Shown one piece after another: positions 1 through 10,819 of a stretch of DNA of 64,000 bases (its first letter is position 1; every line of letters starts with the position of its first letter). The position numbers and the translations under genes were made by a program. The notes under the pieces are model-generated. The model was not told the origin of the DNA. It was given only the letters and a program-made list of their open reading frames with translations, and made no database searches. Source of the DNA: Paraspadella gotoi (lineage: Eukaryota; Chaetognatha); contig CM119266.1 of the NCBI GenBank assembly GCA_051294375.1, positions 1,679,554 through 1,743,553 of the forward strand. Reading direction: 5' to 3'.

Positions 1-76
1 AACTTTATCAACACCCCTATTTAACTTTATTTTTTCTTGCTCACAATTTCACTGTCCCTTTTTCTACCCTATCCAG

Positions 77-317
77 AATCAACTGATTCTCTTGGACATA
101 TTGGACAACCTCATTTGCATCTCCAAGCGGACGAACCAATTCGGCAACATGATCTTCGACATCGAGGATTGCGGCGGACTGGACAAGATAGAGCAGCTTC
201 TGTCCTCCGAAAACGACGAAGTCTTCGAACGCCGCCACGGATATCATCGAGCAGCATTTCACAGAGAACGAAGAGAACCAAAAGAATAACACGTCCTACT
301 TCGTTCTGAAAGACTGA
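77..317 (+). CDS. Importin subunit alpha, last exon (partial, one frameshift)
   Basis: This is the C-terminal end of a karyopherin/importin alpha, the adaptor that binds classical nuclear localisation signals and joins importin beta for nuclear import. The upstream exons lie outside the window. An acceptor AG at 75-76 follows a pyrimidine tract, and the exon then reads the last armadillo-like segment with the family signature IEDCGGLDKIEQL and ENDEVFE. After GAA at about 228 the frame must shift: the next frame reads AATDIIEQHF, the typical family continuation, then an acidic tail ending YFVLKD at the TGA of 315-317. The best explanation is loss of two bases near 229 or an assembly error. The tail after the last helix is short compared with vertebrate forms. 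An AATAAA at 462-467 is a plausible poly(A) signal. Whether the gene as a whole is intact cannot be seen. Confidence 0.8.
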
Positions 318-1212
318 AAGACTTTTAAAAGTTTGAAAGTTGATTTTATCGTTTGGGTAGGGGGGGATTGAATTGTTTTGAACGTTGTTTGTTGATTTTT
401 AGAAATTCGTTGCTGTTAAACGAAGAACTATTTGTTAAAACGTTTCAAGAGATTGTTTAAAAATAAACATCAGTTGATTGTAATTACTTTATTTATTTCT
501 ATAACATGAGCGAGCAAAGCCTGATTTATACAGAAATCAAAGAAAAGTTACAAAGCCATTAATCTACAAGCCCCAGCCGATAATAGTTAGAATTTTTTGC
601 GTAGGAAAGTAGCCAGAAAATATTGTTAGATTTTAATAAAATGACGGAAGTATCAACGGAAGTACAGCGAAAAAAACTAGTGCAAACCTCTAAGGCTTAG
701 CCTCAGACTGAGGTTAAAACTCTGCAAAAAAAAATATGTGCTAGATAGTACCTCAATTGTGCTAAAAATAGCCGATTTTTTTTACTATGCTGAATATGCC
801 AATTTCTTTTAGATAAGTTAATGCAAAACTGTTTCGAGAAATTATTATTATTAGAGCTTATGAAAAATCATTTAAAAAGACGGAAAAAATTATACTTTTG
901 TGAATTTCTTAAGCGACGAGCCATATATAACCGGTCAAGTCCTGTAAAACAAAGGTATTTCACAGCAGCAATTATCAAACTGACGCCATAGTGTCTTGCA
1001 TTTGTAAAGTTGCTTACAGAATACACAAAGCGTCTCAGAGTAAAATCGGTATTAAACCAATACTTTGGGAACGGATTGCTAGCGTTTAAACAAAGCCAGT
1101 CTCAAACATTGTAGAGGGAATTAATATGATGGTAACGTAACTTTACTATTCGACGTCGCAACCAACCACAACCCTCACTCTAATGTAATATTTTTTTAGT
1201 TGAAAAAAAGGT
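318..1212. other. Importin alpha 3' flank and AT-rich spacer
   Basis: The 3' flank has AATAAA at 462-467. The rest is AT-rich DNA without a supported gene; I see no repeat or RNA gene in it. Confidence 0.5.
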
Positions 1213-1290
1213 TAAATTATACTTTCGGCGACCGCGTTTTGGCGGCTTTTTAAATAATTATTTAAAAATAAATATTATTTAATTACTTTA

Positions 1291-1385
1291 ACCCTAAACC
1301 CTTTTAACCCTAATTACCCCTAACCACCCTTAACCCTAAACCATTCTTAAACTACCCTTAACTCTAACCCTTACCTAACCCCGAT
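1291..1385 (+). repeat. Degenerate telomere-like (CCCTAA)n tract
   Basis: Many units of the form TTAACCCTAA, ACCCTTAACCC and CCCCTAACC occur in a run, matching the animal telomere repeat but with frequent base changes. The tract lies inside an inverted-repeat element, which argues for an internal transposon sequence or captured telomeric DNA rather than a chromosome end. Confidence 0.6.
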
Positions 1386-1469
1386 CGACTAAAGTAAAAA
1401 TAATCCGAAAAATGATATTATTCTGGTGGTCCTATCACCACAGATGGATTAAAGCTGTTTCTTTCACAG

Positions 1470-1640
1470 CGCCTCAGTTGCTCAGTGGACTAAATGCACC
1501 ATCCCAATGTGCGTCCCTGGTTCGAGCCCTGAGGTTGTCATGTAGAAAGTGGGATGGACCGGGTAACCGCCTGTAGGCATGGGCCTACTGTCAGATCCAA
1601 AGCTCTGGACTACATGAACATGCTGTCTCGCTGTCGCCAC
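1470..1640 (+). mobile_element. tRNA-derived SINE
   Basis: The head reads as a degenerate tRNA. It has an A-box-like TTGCTCAGTGG at about 1478 and a perfect B box GGTTCGAGCCC at about 1529, followed by an unrelated tail. This arrangement is the internal pol III promoter of a tRNA-derived SINE. It abuts the solo LTR that begins at 1702. Confidence 0.6.
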
Positions 1641-1701
1641 GAGGTGACACCGCTGCGGGTGTGGCGCCCTGTAAAACCAGCCTATTCATTATCATATATT
1701 T

Positions 1702-1932
1702 TATGGTGGACTAAAATCCACCAACCGTTCATCAGGGCCAATTGGTGCCGGAGGCAAGTCATTCGCCTCCCAACCCAAGGTCCGGGGTTCTAGCCCGGTG
1801 GTCGTCTGCAGTTAAGAGGACTGGGGCGCTTAACCCGCCTGTAACATGTGTTTACAGCCTGATCCGAAGCCAGGGACTGCTTATATTGACGGTTCTGTCA
1901 TATACACTTATTACATAATTACTGTCTCTTCA
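1702..1932 (+). mobile_element. Solo LTR of the TRIM family
   Basis: This is a single copy of the sequence that forms both ends of the TRIM at 14245-14891, beginning TATGGTGGACT and ending CTGTCTCTTCA. It is flanked by a perfect 4-bp target duplication ATTT at 1698-1701 and 1933-1936. It is somewhat diverged from the TRIM ends, so it is an older insertion. Confidence 0.8.
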
Positions 1933-2165
1933 ATTTTATATTATTTGTTTTAAAATTTATTTTAATTATATTTTGTTATATAATAGTTAAATTAGATTAA
2001 GGGTAATTAGGGTTTAAGGTTAGTTTAGGGATTTTTTTAAAATAACATTTGTAATAAAAACTTTTTACCCTTAAAATCTTTTTTTTTATTTTTGTGTAAC
2101 GAGATTCTATACATCATTCATAAACAAACAAAAAAATAACCGACAACAAAATCCCGGTCGGCTCG

Positions 2166-2469
2166 TATATAAAAATAAGCTAATATGATTGTTATCAAAG
2201 AAGTAAAAAATAAAATAAGCAAATAGCATATTTAATACAAATTTAAATTGCCACAGGAAGAGTTTTTTCATAATTTATTCAATGCTGTAGATTCGAAACC
2301 TTGTCAATTTTTTTTTTTTTTACATTTTGATTATACCAGATCATTTTTTTACAGGCCAAACGGTCAGAAATTATACCAGATCTGACACACGGTATGCTTA
2401 TTTAAACCAAAGCCTTAGTCTTTTGTTCGATTTTTGTGACAATCCGTAATTCTCTGCGCCCCCGAATTG
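2166..2469. other. AT-rich spacer before the chimeric H4 locus
   Basis: No gene is visible. Two copies of ATTATACCAGATC occur at about 2330 and 2371; nothing else stands out. Confidence 0.4.
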
Positions 2470-2643
2470 TCGTGCTTTCATTGGTCGAAATTTCGTAGAA
2501 GCTACTCTTTTTATTGGTGAAAAGCATCAGCAGGCAACAGCTCAGGTACGATCGTTATATTCGTAAACTGTCTTCGATTCTCATGCATTCTCAAATAATC
2601 AAAGAAAAATAATCAAAGAAATAAAACATTAATCAATACCGTT
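2470..2643 (+). promoter_or_regulatory. Relic histone H4 promoter upstream of the SAP30BP-like sequence
   Basis: Two reverse CCAAT boxes (ATTGG at 2480 and 2513) precede the H4-type element AGCAGGCAACAG...AGGTACGATCG (element core 2544-2554). The core is identical to that of the H4 gene at 10358-10669, and a TATATT follows it. The distance from the core to the next ATG (2644) is about 90 bp, against 81-94 bp in the three intact H4 genes. This places the SAP30BP-like start codon exactly where an H4 start codon would be. Confidence 0.75.
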
Positions 2644-3800
2644 ATGGCGCTCGTGTCTGCCCAATATTCTGACTCTGAGGGAGAACTAAGCGACGGAGGG
2701 CAACGTGATGTCAACGACGATGACTATTTTTAGCGATGCCCAGCCTCTGCTCTCCGCCGTGATCCTTCCATTCTCCCCTTTGCTCATCTCTCCGCCGAAA
2801 ACCAACCCTCGGGGGCAGCAGCGGCCACAACACGCCACCCCCTCCGCCACGTGGGGCGGCGCGCCCGTCGGGATCTCCGGACGCGATTCCGGCCTCGCTT
2901 CTCGGCAGCCGTCAGCCGAGCCCCAAGTCCGGTGGGACGGACTCGCCACTCGTTCGCCTCATGCCAACACAGCGTCTCAATCTCACGGCCTCTTCTGGAC
3001 TAGTCTCTTATCCGGGGAGGAGGAAGAGGAGGAAGATGATCCTGACAATTACGAAGTCTACGATGATTACAAGGAGAAAGAGAACGAGCCTGAGAAAAGA
3101 GGACTTGACGAGGGACTCGTTCCCGACTACAATGGATCTCTCCTCTGCCAATATGAGCGTAATGGTCGTTTGAAGCCGCCCCACCCGCAGAAGGTGATTC
3201 CAATTCCTACGCCGGGACACCTCCGCAATTCCCGCCCGAACCTCAGGGCCGCTGCTCAAAAGCGCTACAGGATAATATCGCCCTGAAGTATGAGGATCTA
3301 GCGAGGAAATGGACTACAACAAAGCTATTCAACGCAAAAAAGAATTCAAAAATCCATCCATTTATGAAAAACTCATCGAGTTGACCGGGATTTACGAATT
3401 CGGCACCAACTATCCGGCTCAAGTATACGACCCCATTTCTGGGGGGATCAGGCTTCCTATGAAGATTTGGCCAAAGCGCAAAAAGTTGAGATGGACAAAC
3501 GCGAAGAGAAGCGAAGGAGGTGCCAGAGCTAAAGTGGAATTCGTTTCAGGCACTGCTAGAAAACCAACTTCATCTTCCACCATTGCTGACACTGATAGCA
3601 AAGAGAAAAAGCGGAAAAGCAAATGGGATCAAGGCGCCGTTGATGAGCGTTGGCTGCGTCGTCGGCGTCGTCGTTGTCCCTAACTGAGTGTCCCGGTCGC
3701 AGTGACGTCCTCGAGTGTTCTTCCCGTGGCGTCCGGTACGAAGACGACCGTTATCTCTGCTGTTGGAGGCCTCTCAAAAAAGACTAAGTCTAAGAATATT
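2644..3800 (+). pseudogene. SAP30BP: Intronless, frameshifted SAP30BP-like sequence
   Basis: SAP30BP (HCNGP) is a nuclear protein linked to the SAP30 corepressor and to splicing. The family is recognised by the blocks [66 protein letters not shown] and the C-terminal SGTKTTVISAVGG, all present here in order. They lie in different frames, so at least five frameshifts are needed, plus an early TAG near 2731. No intron interrupts the whole coding length, which points to a processed copy. It starts where an H4 start codon is expected and runs directly into H4 coding sequence at about 3803, with neither its own 3' UTR nor a poly(A) tail. I am confident of the family and of non-function, but less sure how the chimera formed. 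Confidence 0.85.
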
Positions 3801-3802
3801 CT

Positions 3803-3992
3803 CTATTCGTCGCCTGCTCCGACGTGGCGGCGTCAAACGTATCTCTAGTCTCATCTACGAAGAACCCCTTGGCGTCCTCAAGGTCTTCCTCACGAGAACG
3901 TCATCAGAGACGCCGTCACAACAACACAACACTAAAGAAGGACCGTCACGGCCATGGACAGTGCTCTACGCCCTCACGGCTTCGGTGGCTAA
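3803..3992 (+). pseudogene. Histone H4 C-terminal fragment (pseudogene)
   Basis: From about 3805 the sequence translates as IRRL(x)RRGGVKRIS(x)LIYEE and GVLKVFL, which is H4 from roughly residue 34. It then continues through frameshifted remains of [15 protein letters not shown]-like and YAL segments and ends with FGG and TAA at 3990-3992. The first third of H4 is missing and replaced by the SAP30BP-like sequence. A canonical histone stem-loop follows at 4022-4037, so the 3' half and 3' end of a former H4 gene are retained in plus orientation. Confidence 0.85.
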
Positions 3993-4021
3993 GAAATCAC
4001 CAAGAACTTTCCAACCCCAAA

Positions 4022-4037
4022 GGCCCTTTTTAGGGCC
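4022..4037 (+). terminator. Histone mRNA 3' stem-loop (pseudo-H4)
   Basis: Stem GGCCCT / AGGGCC with a TTTT loop matches the histone 3' processing hairpin. A purine-rich downstream element (CAGAAAGAATTGTC, from about 4052) follows at the usual distance. Both are intact although the gene is broken. Confidence 0.85.
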
Positions 4038-4149
4038 TCTATTTTCCTCTCAGAAAGAATTGTCTAACTTATTGTACCCAAATGCAATCAGAGAGCTCTT
4101 GGCGGATTTTATCCTAATCGCGGGTCAGATTCCATCTGCGATGCTATAG

Positions 4150-5145
4150 ATAAATATCCATCAGTGTTTTGTATAAAACTAATGTTAACATTTTGAGTCT
4201 TGGTTTTTTTTTAGGTTATACAGAGGTTGGACCCTTATCGAGACAAAACTTAACGTCCTGCCCTGTCTGAATGATTTGTTACGCAATGATACAATGAGTG
4301 TCAAGTTTTTTTGGGCTTTTTACTTTTATATACAATGAAAAAAAATTTAAGCAACTACAAGGCTCGTGGTTGTTTTTAAAACATGTGTCGTTTTTATGCG
4401 CGCGGCATTGTATTGCATACGATAAAAGCCATACTTATTAATATTTTTTAGTGGTTGTTTCTGAACATGACAGTGTTATATCTTATCTTCAATTCACCTG
4501 ATTTTAAGCTTTTCATTACTATCCGAATTAAACATTTTTTTAGGTAAGTAAACAAAATCTTACCTTTTTGACGCTTTTATTATGCATTAAGAAATCTTAA
4601 GTAATTATTAGTAACTTACCCAAATCTTACCTGTTTACTTTAAAAATGTTTTAACCAAAATACCATGTACACCTTGCCAGAATCATTATTATACAACAAA
4701 TATGTATTTCTAAAAATATTTTTAATTTTTATATATTAAAATGAGATATAACACTAAATTTCAAACATTTTTTTTTACAAATCGCTTGGATAAAACCGAG
4801 CAGTTGTTTTTGCTGCATCAAAGCATACCATCAAAGAATTTTAAAACAATTAATATATTGTTTAAAAGCTAAGAGATAGTACTATACCAATATTATTCAG
4901 ATTTTAAAAATCATTAAGATCTTTAGAATAATGATTTTTAAAATTTTGTCCCGATATAGGGTCCCACCCCTGTATATTTACACATATTACAGTAATCAAG
5001 GAAACGTATTTCTGAAAGTGAAGACATACCTCTCGCCCCCTTTTTTTAAACTCATTTTGCAGACTTGTGTACATATACATATTTTGTTTGTTTTCTGTAC
5101 TGAATCAACCTTGTTGCATTCGAATAAAACGCTTATAAATAATTA
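4150..5145. other. AT-rich spacer with a possible small MITE
   Basis: No gene is supported. At about 4530-4651 a 122-bp segment has imperfect inverted ends (ACATTTTTTTAGGTAAGTAAACA / its complement) next to TTAA on both sides. This could be a TTAA-targeting miniature element, but support is weak. Confidence 0.35.
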
Positions 5146-6096
5146 GTGTCTCAAGCGTACTGTCACTTTACAAATGTCAAAATTGGTGATTATCAATTTG
5201 ATAGAAACCACCGGAGAGAATAAGTTCATACAGTTTCTTTTGGTAGCTATATTATCACTTTTATTTTTTATAGATACAATGCAAAGTTCAAATGAAGGGA
5301 ATTTTGTTTTGACAGTTGATCAAAAGATTTTTGGTGAAATTTATAATGTAGTCCTGCTTTTGGTTACAAATATAATTCTACATATTATATTATTGTAGGC
5401 CACTATGTTTATAGGGCTTTGACTAAGAATTTTGTGAATTTGGAATGATTGACGATGATGATTTCAGAAAAGAAGATTCAAGAATTATTATGAAAACTCA
5501 TTTAAGTTTATCTTCAGGAAACTGATAAAAGCTTCAAATTTAGTATCCTATGATTCAGCATATGATGCATAGATGCATTGAGTACATTCTACTGCTAAAA
5601 CTATTTTCCAGATGACTGCAGCTCACAAGCATTGCTAAATAATAATAATAAATGTAATTGGCTCTGTCAAACCAGCTGAATATCTGTAACAATCTTTCAA
5701 TTAAAACTAATCAAATACCCTCAAATCCGGAAGGACAATGGTGAAATTCTATTAGGAAAGGCCTGTGACCTTCACTTTACAATCGGACGTATTATTATAT
5801 AACTAAAGTTGTTTTTTTAAATTTAGGTAATTGGAAAGAATATTTTAAAATTGTTAAAAAGTATTTTCGACATTGGCTGATAAAATGTGATATAGAGGGT
5901 TAGAGGGTCTCGTGCTTCAAGCCCGGCCGGCGCGCCGGCATCGCCCACATTAATCCCCTCGAACAAGTTTGATTTTAAAAATAAATATATATAAAACTAA
6001 GAACTTCTGGATCCAAGAGTCAGTACAGTAAATGCATTTTTTATAACTGTACTGATTCACTGTATTCATTGTAAAGTAACAGTACGCTTGAGACAC
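5146..6096. mobile_element. TA-flanked inverted-repeat element (Tc1/mariner-type, non-autonomous)
   Basis: The ends are 31-32 bp inverted repeats beginning GTGTCTCAAGCGTACTGT, then ACTTTACAA, with one base change and one indel between the two ends. TA lies directly outside each end, the target duplication expected of Tc1/mariner-type insertion. The 951-bp interior is AT-rich and shows no convincing transposase. Its short ORFs (for example 5174-5398) have no recognisable domain. The interior also holds a 14-bp GC palindrome at 5926-5939. Confidence 0.6.
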
Positions 6097-6446
6097 TATT
6101 AATTTATGAGTTAGTGACAAACCGTTCAATATAAGCAGTCCGCAGCTTCGGATCAGGTTGTAACACAATGTTAAGGCGGGTTTAAAGTTAATATTATGGT
6201 TAGGTAATAAATTTCTTTTTTATCCTTATTTATGCCGAAATATTTGGAGAAAAATGGTTTTGTATTTAGCACATAAAATCTCTCTAGAACATGTGACATG
6301 CTCAGTTCCCGATTAAAAATCAACGACTTGCTTTTTTTTAATTTGTAATGTGCACTGCATTGAAAAACAATTAATATTTTTAAAGGTTATTAAAATTTAA
6401 ATAAGTCTTCTACCGCTAAATTTACTTTAAAGATTTTTTATACCCT

Positions 6447-6679
6447 TATGGTGGACTAAAACCCCACCAACCGTTCATCAGCGGCCATTGGTGCCGGAGG
6501 CAAGTCATTCGCCTCCCAACCCAAAGGTCCGGTTCTAGCCCGGTGGTCGTCTTGCAGTTAAGAGGGACGGGGCGCTTAACCCGCCTGTAACATGGTGTTA
6601 CAGCCTGATCCGAAGCTCAGGGACTGCTTAAATTGAACGTTCTGTCACTAACTCATAACAATAATTACTGTCCTCTTCA
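6447..6679 (+). mobile_element. Solo LTR of the TRIM family
   Basis: This copy starts TATGGTGGACTAAAACC and ends CCTCTTCA, and is nearly colinear with the LTRs at 14245 and 14658. The flanks (CCCT / CCTA) no longer form a perfect duplication. It is followed directly by the 3' flank of the minus-strand H2A gene. Confidence 0.75.
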
Positions 6680-6821
6680 CCTATAATGCTTGAAAACGTA
6701 ATTTAGGCCTTTTCTGAAGTGTTTTTTTTTTTCTCGATGAGGAGCTATAACAATGATAATATTGAATAATATAATAAAGGAGCAACCAGATAATTATGAC
6801 AATGCTTTCTTGAAACTGTGT

Positions 6822-6837
6822 AGCCCTAAAAAGGGCT
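6822..6837 (-). terminator. Histone mRNA 3' stem-loop (H2A)
   Basis: On the minus strand AGCCCT-TTTT-AGGGCT forms the six-base-pair histone hairpin about 30 nt after the stop. Downstream is CAAGAAAG, the classic U7-pairing histone downstream element. Confidence 0.9.
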
Positions 6838-6866
6838 TTTGGGGTAAAAGAAGGGCGTTGATGAAT

Positions 6867-7539
<673 letters not shown>

Positions 7540-7911
7540 ATGCCTCCCAAAGTTTCTTCAAAGGGCGCGAAGAAGGCCGGTAAGGCTAAGGCTGCCCGTT
7601 CTGGCGGGGAGAAGAAAAAGAAGAGAAAGCGTAAGGAATCTTACGCTATCTACATTTACAAAGTCTTGAAGCAAGTTCACCCGGACACTGGCGTCTCCTC
7701 CAAAGCCATGAGCATCATGAACTCGTTCGTCAACGACATCTTCGAACGCATTGCGGCCGAAGCCTCCCGCTTGGCCCACTACAACAAGAGGACCACCATC
7801 ACCTCCAGGGAGATCCAGACGGCCGTGAGGCTTCTCCTCCCCGGTGAATTGGCCAAGCACGCTGTATCTGAAGGCACCAAGGCCGTCACTAAATACACCA
7901 GCTCTAAATAA
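7540..7911 (+). CDS. Histone H2B
   Basis: This 123-residue core histone is the partner of the divergent H2A. It begins with a lysine-rich tail ([17 protein letters not shown]), then the H2B fold with the signatures [71 protein letters not shown] (given in parts). The start at 7540 is the MPPK methionine; nine upstream codons are leader. There is no intron. Compared with the second H2B (20590-20961), the tail differs at SGGEKKK versus SASDKKR and at EAS versus ESS. The stem-loop at 7938 and the downstream AAAAAAGATTGTCA support replication-dependent expression. Confidence 0.97.
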   Translation: MPPKVSSKGAKKAGKAKAARSGGEKKKKRKRKESYAIYIYKVLKQVHPDTGVSSKAMSIMNSFVNDIFERIAAEASRLAHYNKRTTITSREIQTAVRLLLPGELAKHAVSEGTKAVTKYTSSK

Positions 7912-7937
7912 ATTCCCTCGTGCTAATCCACCCCAAA

Positions 7938-7953
7938 AGCCCTTTTCAGGGCT
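7938..7953 (+). terminator. Histone mRNA 3' stem-loop (H2B)
   Basis: AGCCCT-TTTC-AGGGCT hairpin, followed at about 7967 by AAAAAAGATTGTCA, the downstream element shared by this cluster. Confidence 0.9.
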
Positions 7954-8321
7954 ACCATTTTAATTAAAAAAGATTGTCAATGTAGGTGAAGGCCATTAAA
8001 AGCCTAAGACTTAACGAGTTTCCCAATTGCGTATCATTTAGTGGTTTCGGTTCGCGTTCGTCTCTTTTTCACCTAGCAAACTTGTTTTTCTGGTTTGAGA
8101 ATAAATCGCTGTTCTTTCTTGCTTAGCTGTTCGTGTGTTGAAACGCCACGGAACAAAGAAAGATCTCTGCTGGCTTTTGTTTTATTTTTCTTGCAAAAAA
8201 AAAAAGTTTTCTTCCGTGTTGGTCGAGGCGAAATTTAAAAATTCTTTGTTCAGATACGTATTAACGTAATTAAAACATTTTATAATCTTCTGTTGTGATC
8301 TTAAAAGAAAATTCATAAAAA

Positions 8322-10111
8322 ATGAAGTGGAAATTTAGAGAAGCTCATTCTTTGGGTAAGATCTCGTGTGAAGGGTCGATGAAACTAATTACATTACTAT
8401 ACATTTTGACGTATGGATCATATAGAAAATCGTGAATAAAAAAAAGTTCTCAAGCATAACGATGCTCTATTAAAATCGGATTGCTTCCCTCGCCAGTTCC
8501 GGAACCGTTTATAAGCGGTTATATCTGCATATTTGTATTTCACTGTCCAATACGACTAAAAGTTTCCTCTTGGTTTCGATAATTGTCATTTGACCATAAT
8601 GTTTTATTAGCGAGTTGCTTGTGGTTTTGGAGAATTGAGATGTATCGCGGTTCTATTTTTGAATGTCTATTGCTTAAGAATTAAACGAAATTTGTACACT
8701 GTCCTTGTACTTCACTAACTATTCAGACAGCCGCTGCCAAGAATCTGCAAAAATCCGAAGCAAATACCCCGACAGAATTCCTGTAAGCATTAAACTTTAA
8801 AGGCTAGTTCGATAGCCATGCCTACTAAAGCCTACTAAACATTGTACTAATGAACATTAATGTATAAAAATATTTTAATCATTTAAGGAGGGATTTATTA
8901 TAAATTTTACAATTTAAACTGAAAATTAACGTTTTATATATTAAATATAGTTTTTTAAATTTTTAACCCACTTAAAATAAATTATAAATTTTTAAAATTT
9001 CTTTTATTATCAACAATTAAAATTCAAATCTGTCATCAAAATTAAGAAAAGCCGATTTTTTAAGGATACTACTATATTTAATTAAGAAACATAAATTTTT
9101 TTTTATAAGTTAATGTTCACTGGTGGTACGTTGTTCCTACGTAACTTTCACTATATACTCTAATGCCTACGCTATTCACTCAATTATTTGCTTTCGGTTT
9201 GAAGTGATTTAATTTTAAAAAGTCCGCTTTCCCTATCATATGCATTGTATTTGTAAGACTCTCTCCCCATTCTCCTAAACAACAGGTGGTCGTGGAAAGG
9301 GCACCGCGTTCCACTTACCCCGACTGCGACAAGGACAAGTTCCTAACTCCCAGCGACCTGACCGTCGCCCAATTCATGTACATCGTTCGAAAACGAATCT
9401 CACTTTCGCCGGAAAAGGCGATGTTTCTCTTCGTAAACGATGTTCTTCCTGCGACGAGGTCATATTCAATTATGAAATAATATTTTATAACATGTTAAGG
9501 CTAGATTACTGAAATTTAAAATTAATAATAGGAAGATTGATATTCAGTGAGTCCAGTACACGTATAATTCAGATTTACCAATTACAAGCAAGTACTCAAA
9601 ACTAGCTCAACTAGACTAAAGCGAGATTAAAAGCTTGCATGGTTTTGTGAGAGGGATGACGCCTAAACCTACTACTATAGCCAAAGACATTTTAAATTAC
9701 GTTGGCATCTTATAAAATGTCTTTGTCGGCCTCTTGAGGATTTCTTCTCTTTGCCAGTTTTTGGTTAAGAATCTCATGTTGGCAACCAACGACGTTCATT
9801 TCGAGAAAGATTTGACATTCATTTGACATTCATTTGACATTCATTTCGAGAAAGATTTGACAAATTTTTATTTTGATTTCCTCAATATTTCGGCAGCGCA
9901 ACCGTCGGTGCCATCTACGAAGAACATAAGAACGAGGTAAGAAAAACCATAAATAAATATTGAATCTTATTGTATCAGTTTTTGTAATTTTCATATAAAA
10001 ACGAAACAGTATTTGATTAAATATTTAAACCAGAGCTAAACTTATTTATAAATCATTCCCTACTAGGATGGATTCTTGTACGTTGCTTACAGCGAAGACA
10101 ATTTTATTTGA
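8322..10111 (+). CDS. Atg8/GABARAP-family protein without the terminal glycine
   Basis: Five exons join in frame: 8322-8355, 8727-8782, 9286-9458, 9897-9936 and 10067-10111 (348 nt, 115 aa). All introns are GT-AG. The protein opens [11 protein letters not shown], then [38 protein letters not shown]...EKAMFLFVN and ends [14 protein letters not shown]. This is the whole ubiquitin-like fold of GATE-16/GABARAP, the proteins conjugated to phosphatidylethanolamine on autophagosomes. In the family a glycine follows at this point and is exposed by Atg4 for lipidation; here that codon is TGA. The protein as read could not be lipidated. It could be a decoy-like paralogue, a gene with an alternative last exon, or an early pseudogene or sequence error (GGA to TGA). 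It lies between the H2B and H4 genes and is the only intron-bearing gene in the cluster. Confidence 0.85.
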
Positions 10112-10311
10112 AAACACGGTTATCATCGGGGAAGAACAAGCTAATGAAATCTCTTAAATCTGTTAAAATGCTTTGCTTTTTATTTGAATTTAACCTAAAC
10201 ATTCAACAGGGGCGCTAGTTAGTGCAGACCGCGTCACTGCTTAAGATATCTAGGGAAAAAAAAATGATCAGCTTGGGAAACATAAGCATGACATCTTTCG
10301 AACATGATGGT

Positions 10312-10327
10312 GGCCCTAAAAAGGGCC
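10312..10327 (-). terminator. Histone mRNA 3' stem-loop (H4)
   Basis: Minus-strand GGCCCT-TTTT-AGGGCC hairpin with a downstream GAAAGATGTCA, 31 nt after the H4 stop. Confidence 0.9.
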
Positions 10328-10357
10328 GTTTTGATTGGAAGGATTAAGATGTACTTG

Positions 10358-10819
<462 letters not shown>

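Larger units (their letters stand above)
1213..2165. mobile_element. Inverted-repeat element carrying telomere-like tracts, with nested insertions
   Basis: The left end (about 1213-1245) reads like TTCGGCGACCGCGTTTTGGCG. The right end (about 2142-2165) carries the same motif inverted (CCGACCGGGATTTTG when read on the minus strand). Just inside the left end, 1291-1385 is a degenerate run of CCCTAA-like units. Near the right end, 1996-2035 holds TTAGGG-like units in the opposite orientation. Between them sit a tRNA-type SINE and a solo LTR. Relatives are at 12180-12283 and, as a single end, near 21955-21985. No transposase is visible, so this looks like a non-autonomous element. The exact boundaries are uncertain. 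Confidence 0.5.

Noticed and set aside
1291-1385. Chromosome end
   Set aside because: The units are degenerate, are enclosed in an inverted-repeat element and have genes on both sides.
5174-5398. 74-codon ORF inside the TA-flanked element
   Set aside because: AT-rich, hydrophobic by composition and without transposase motifs.
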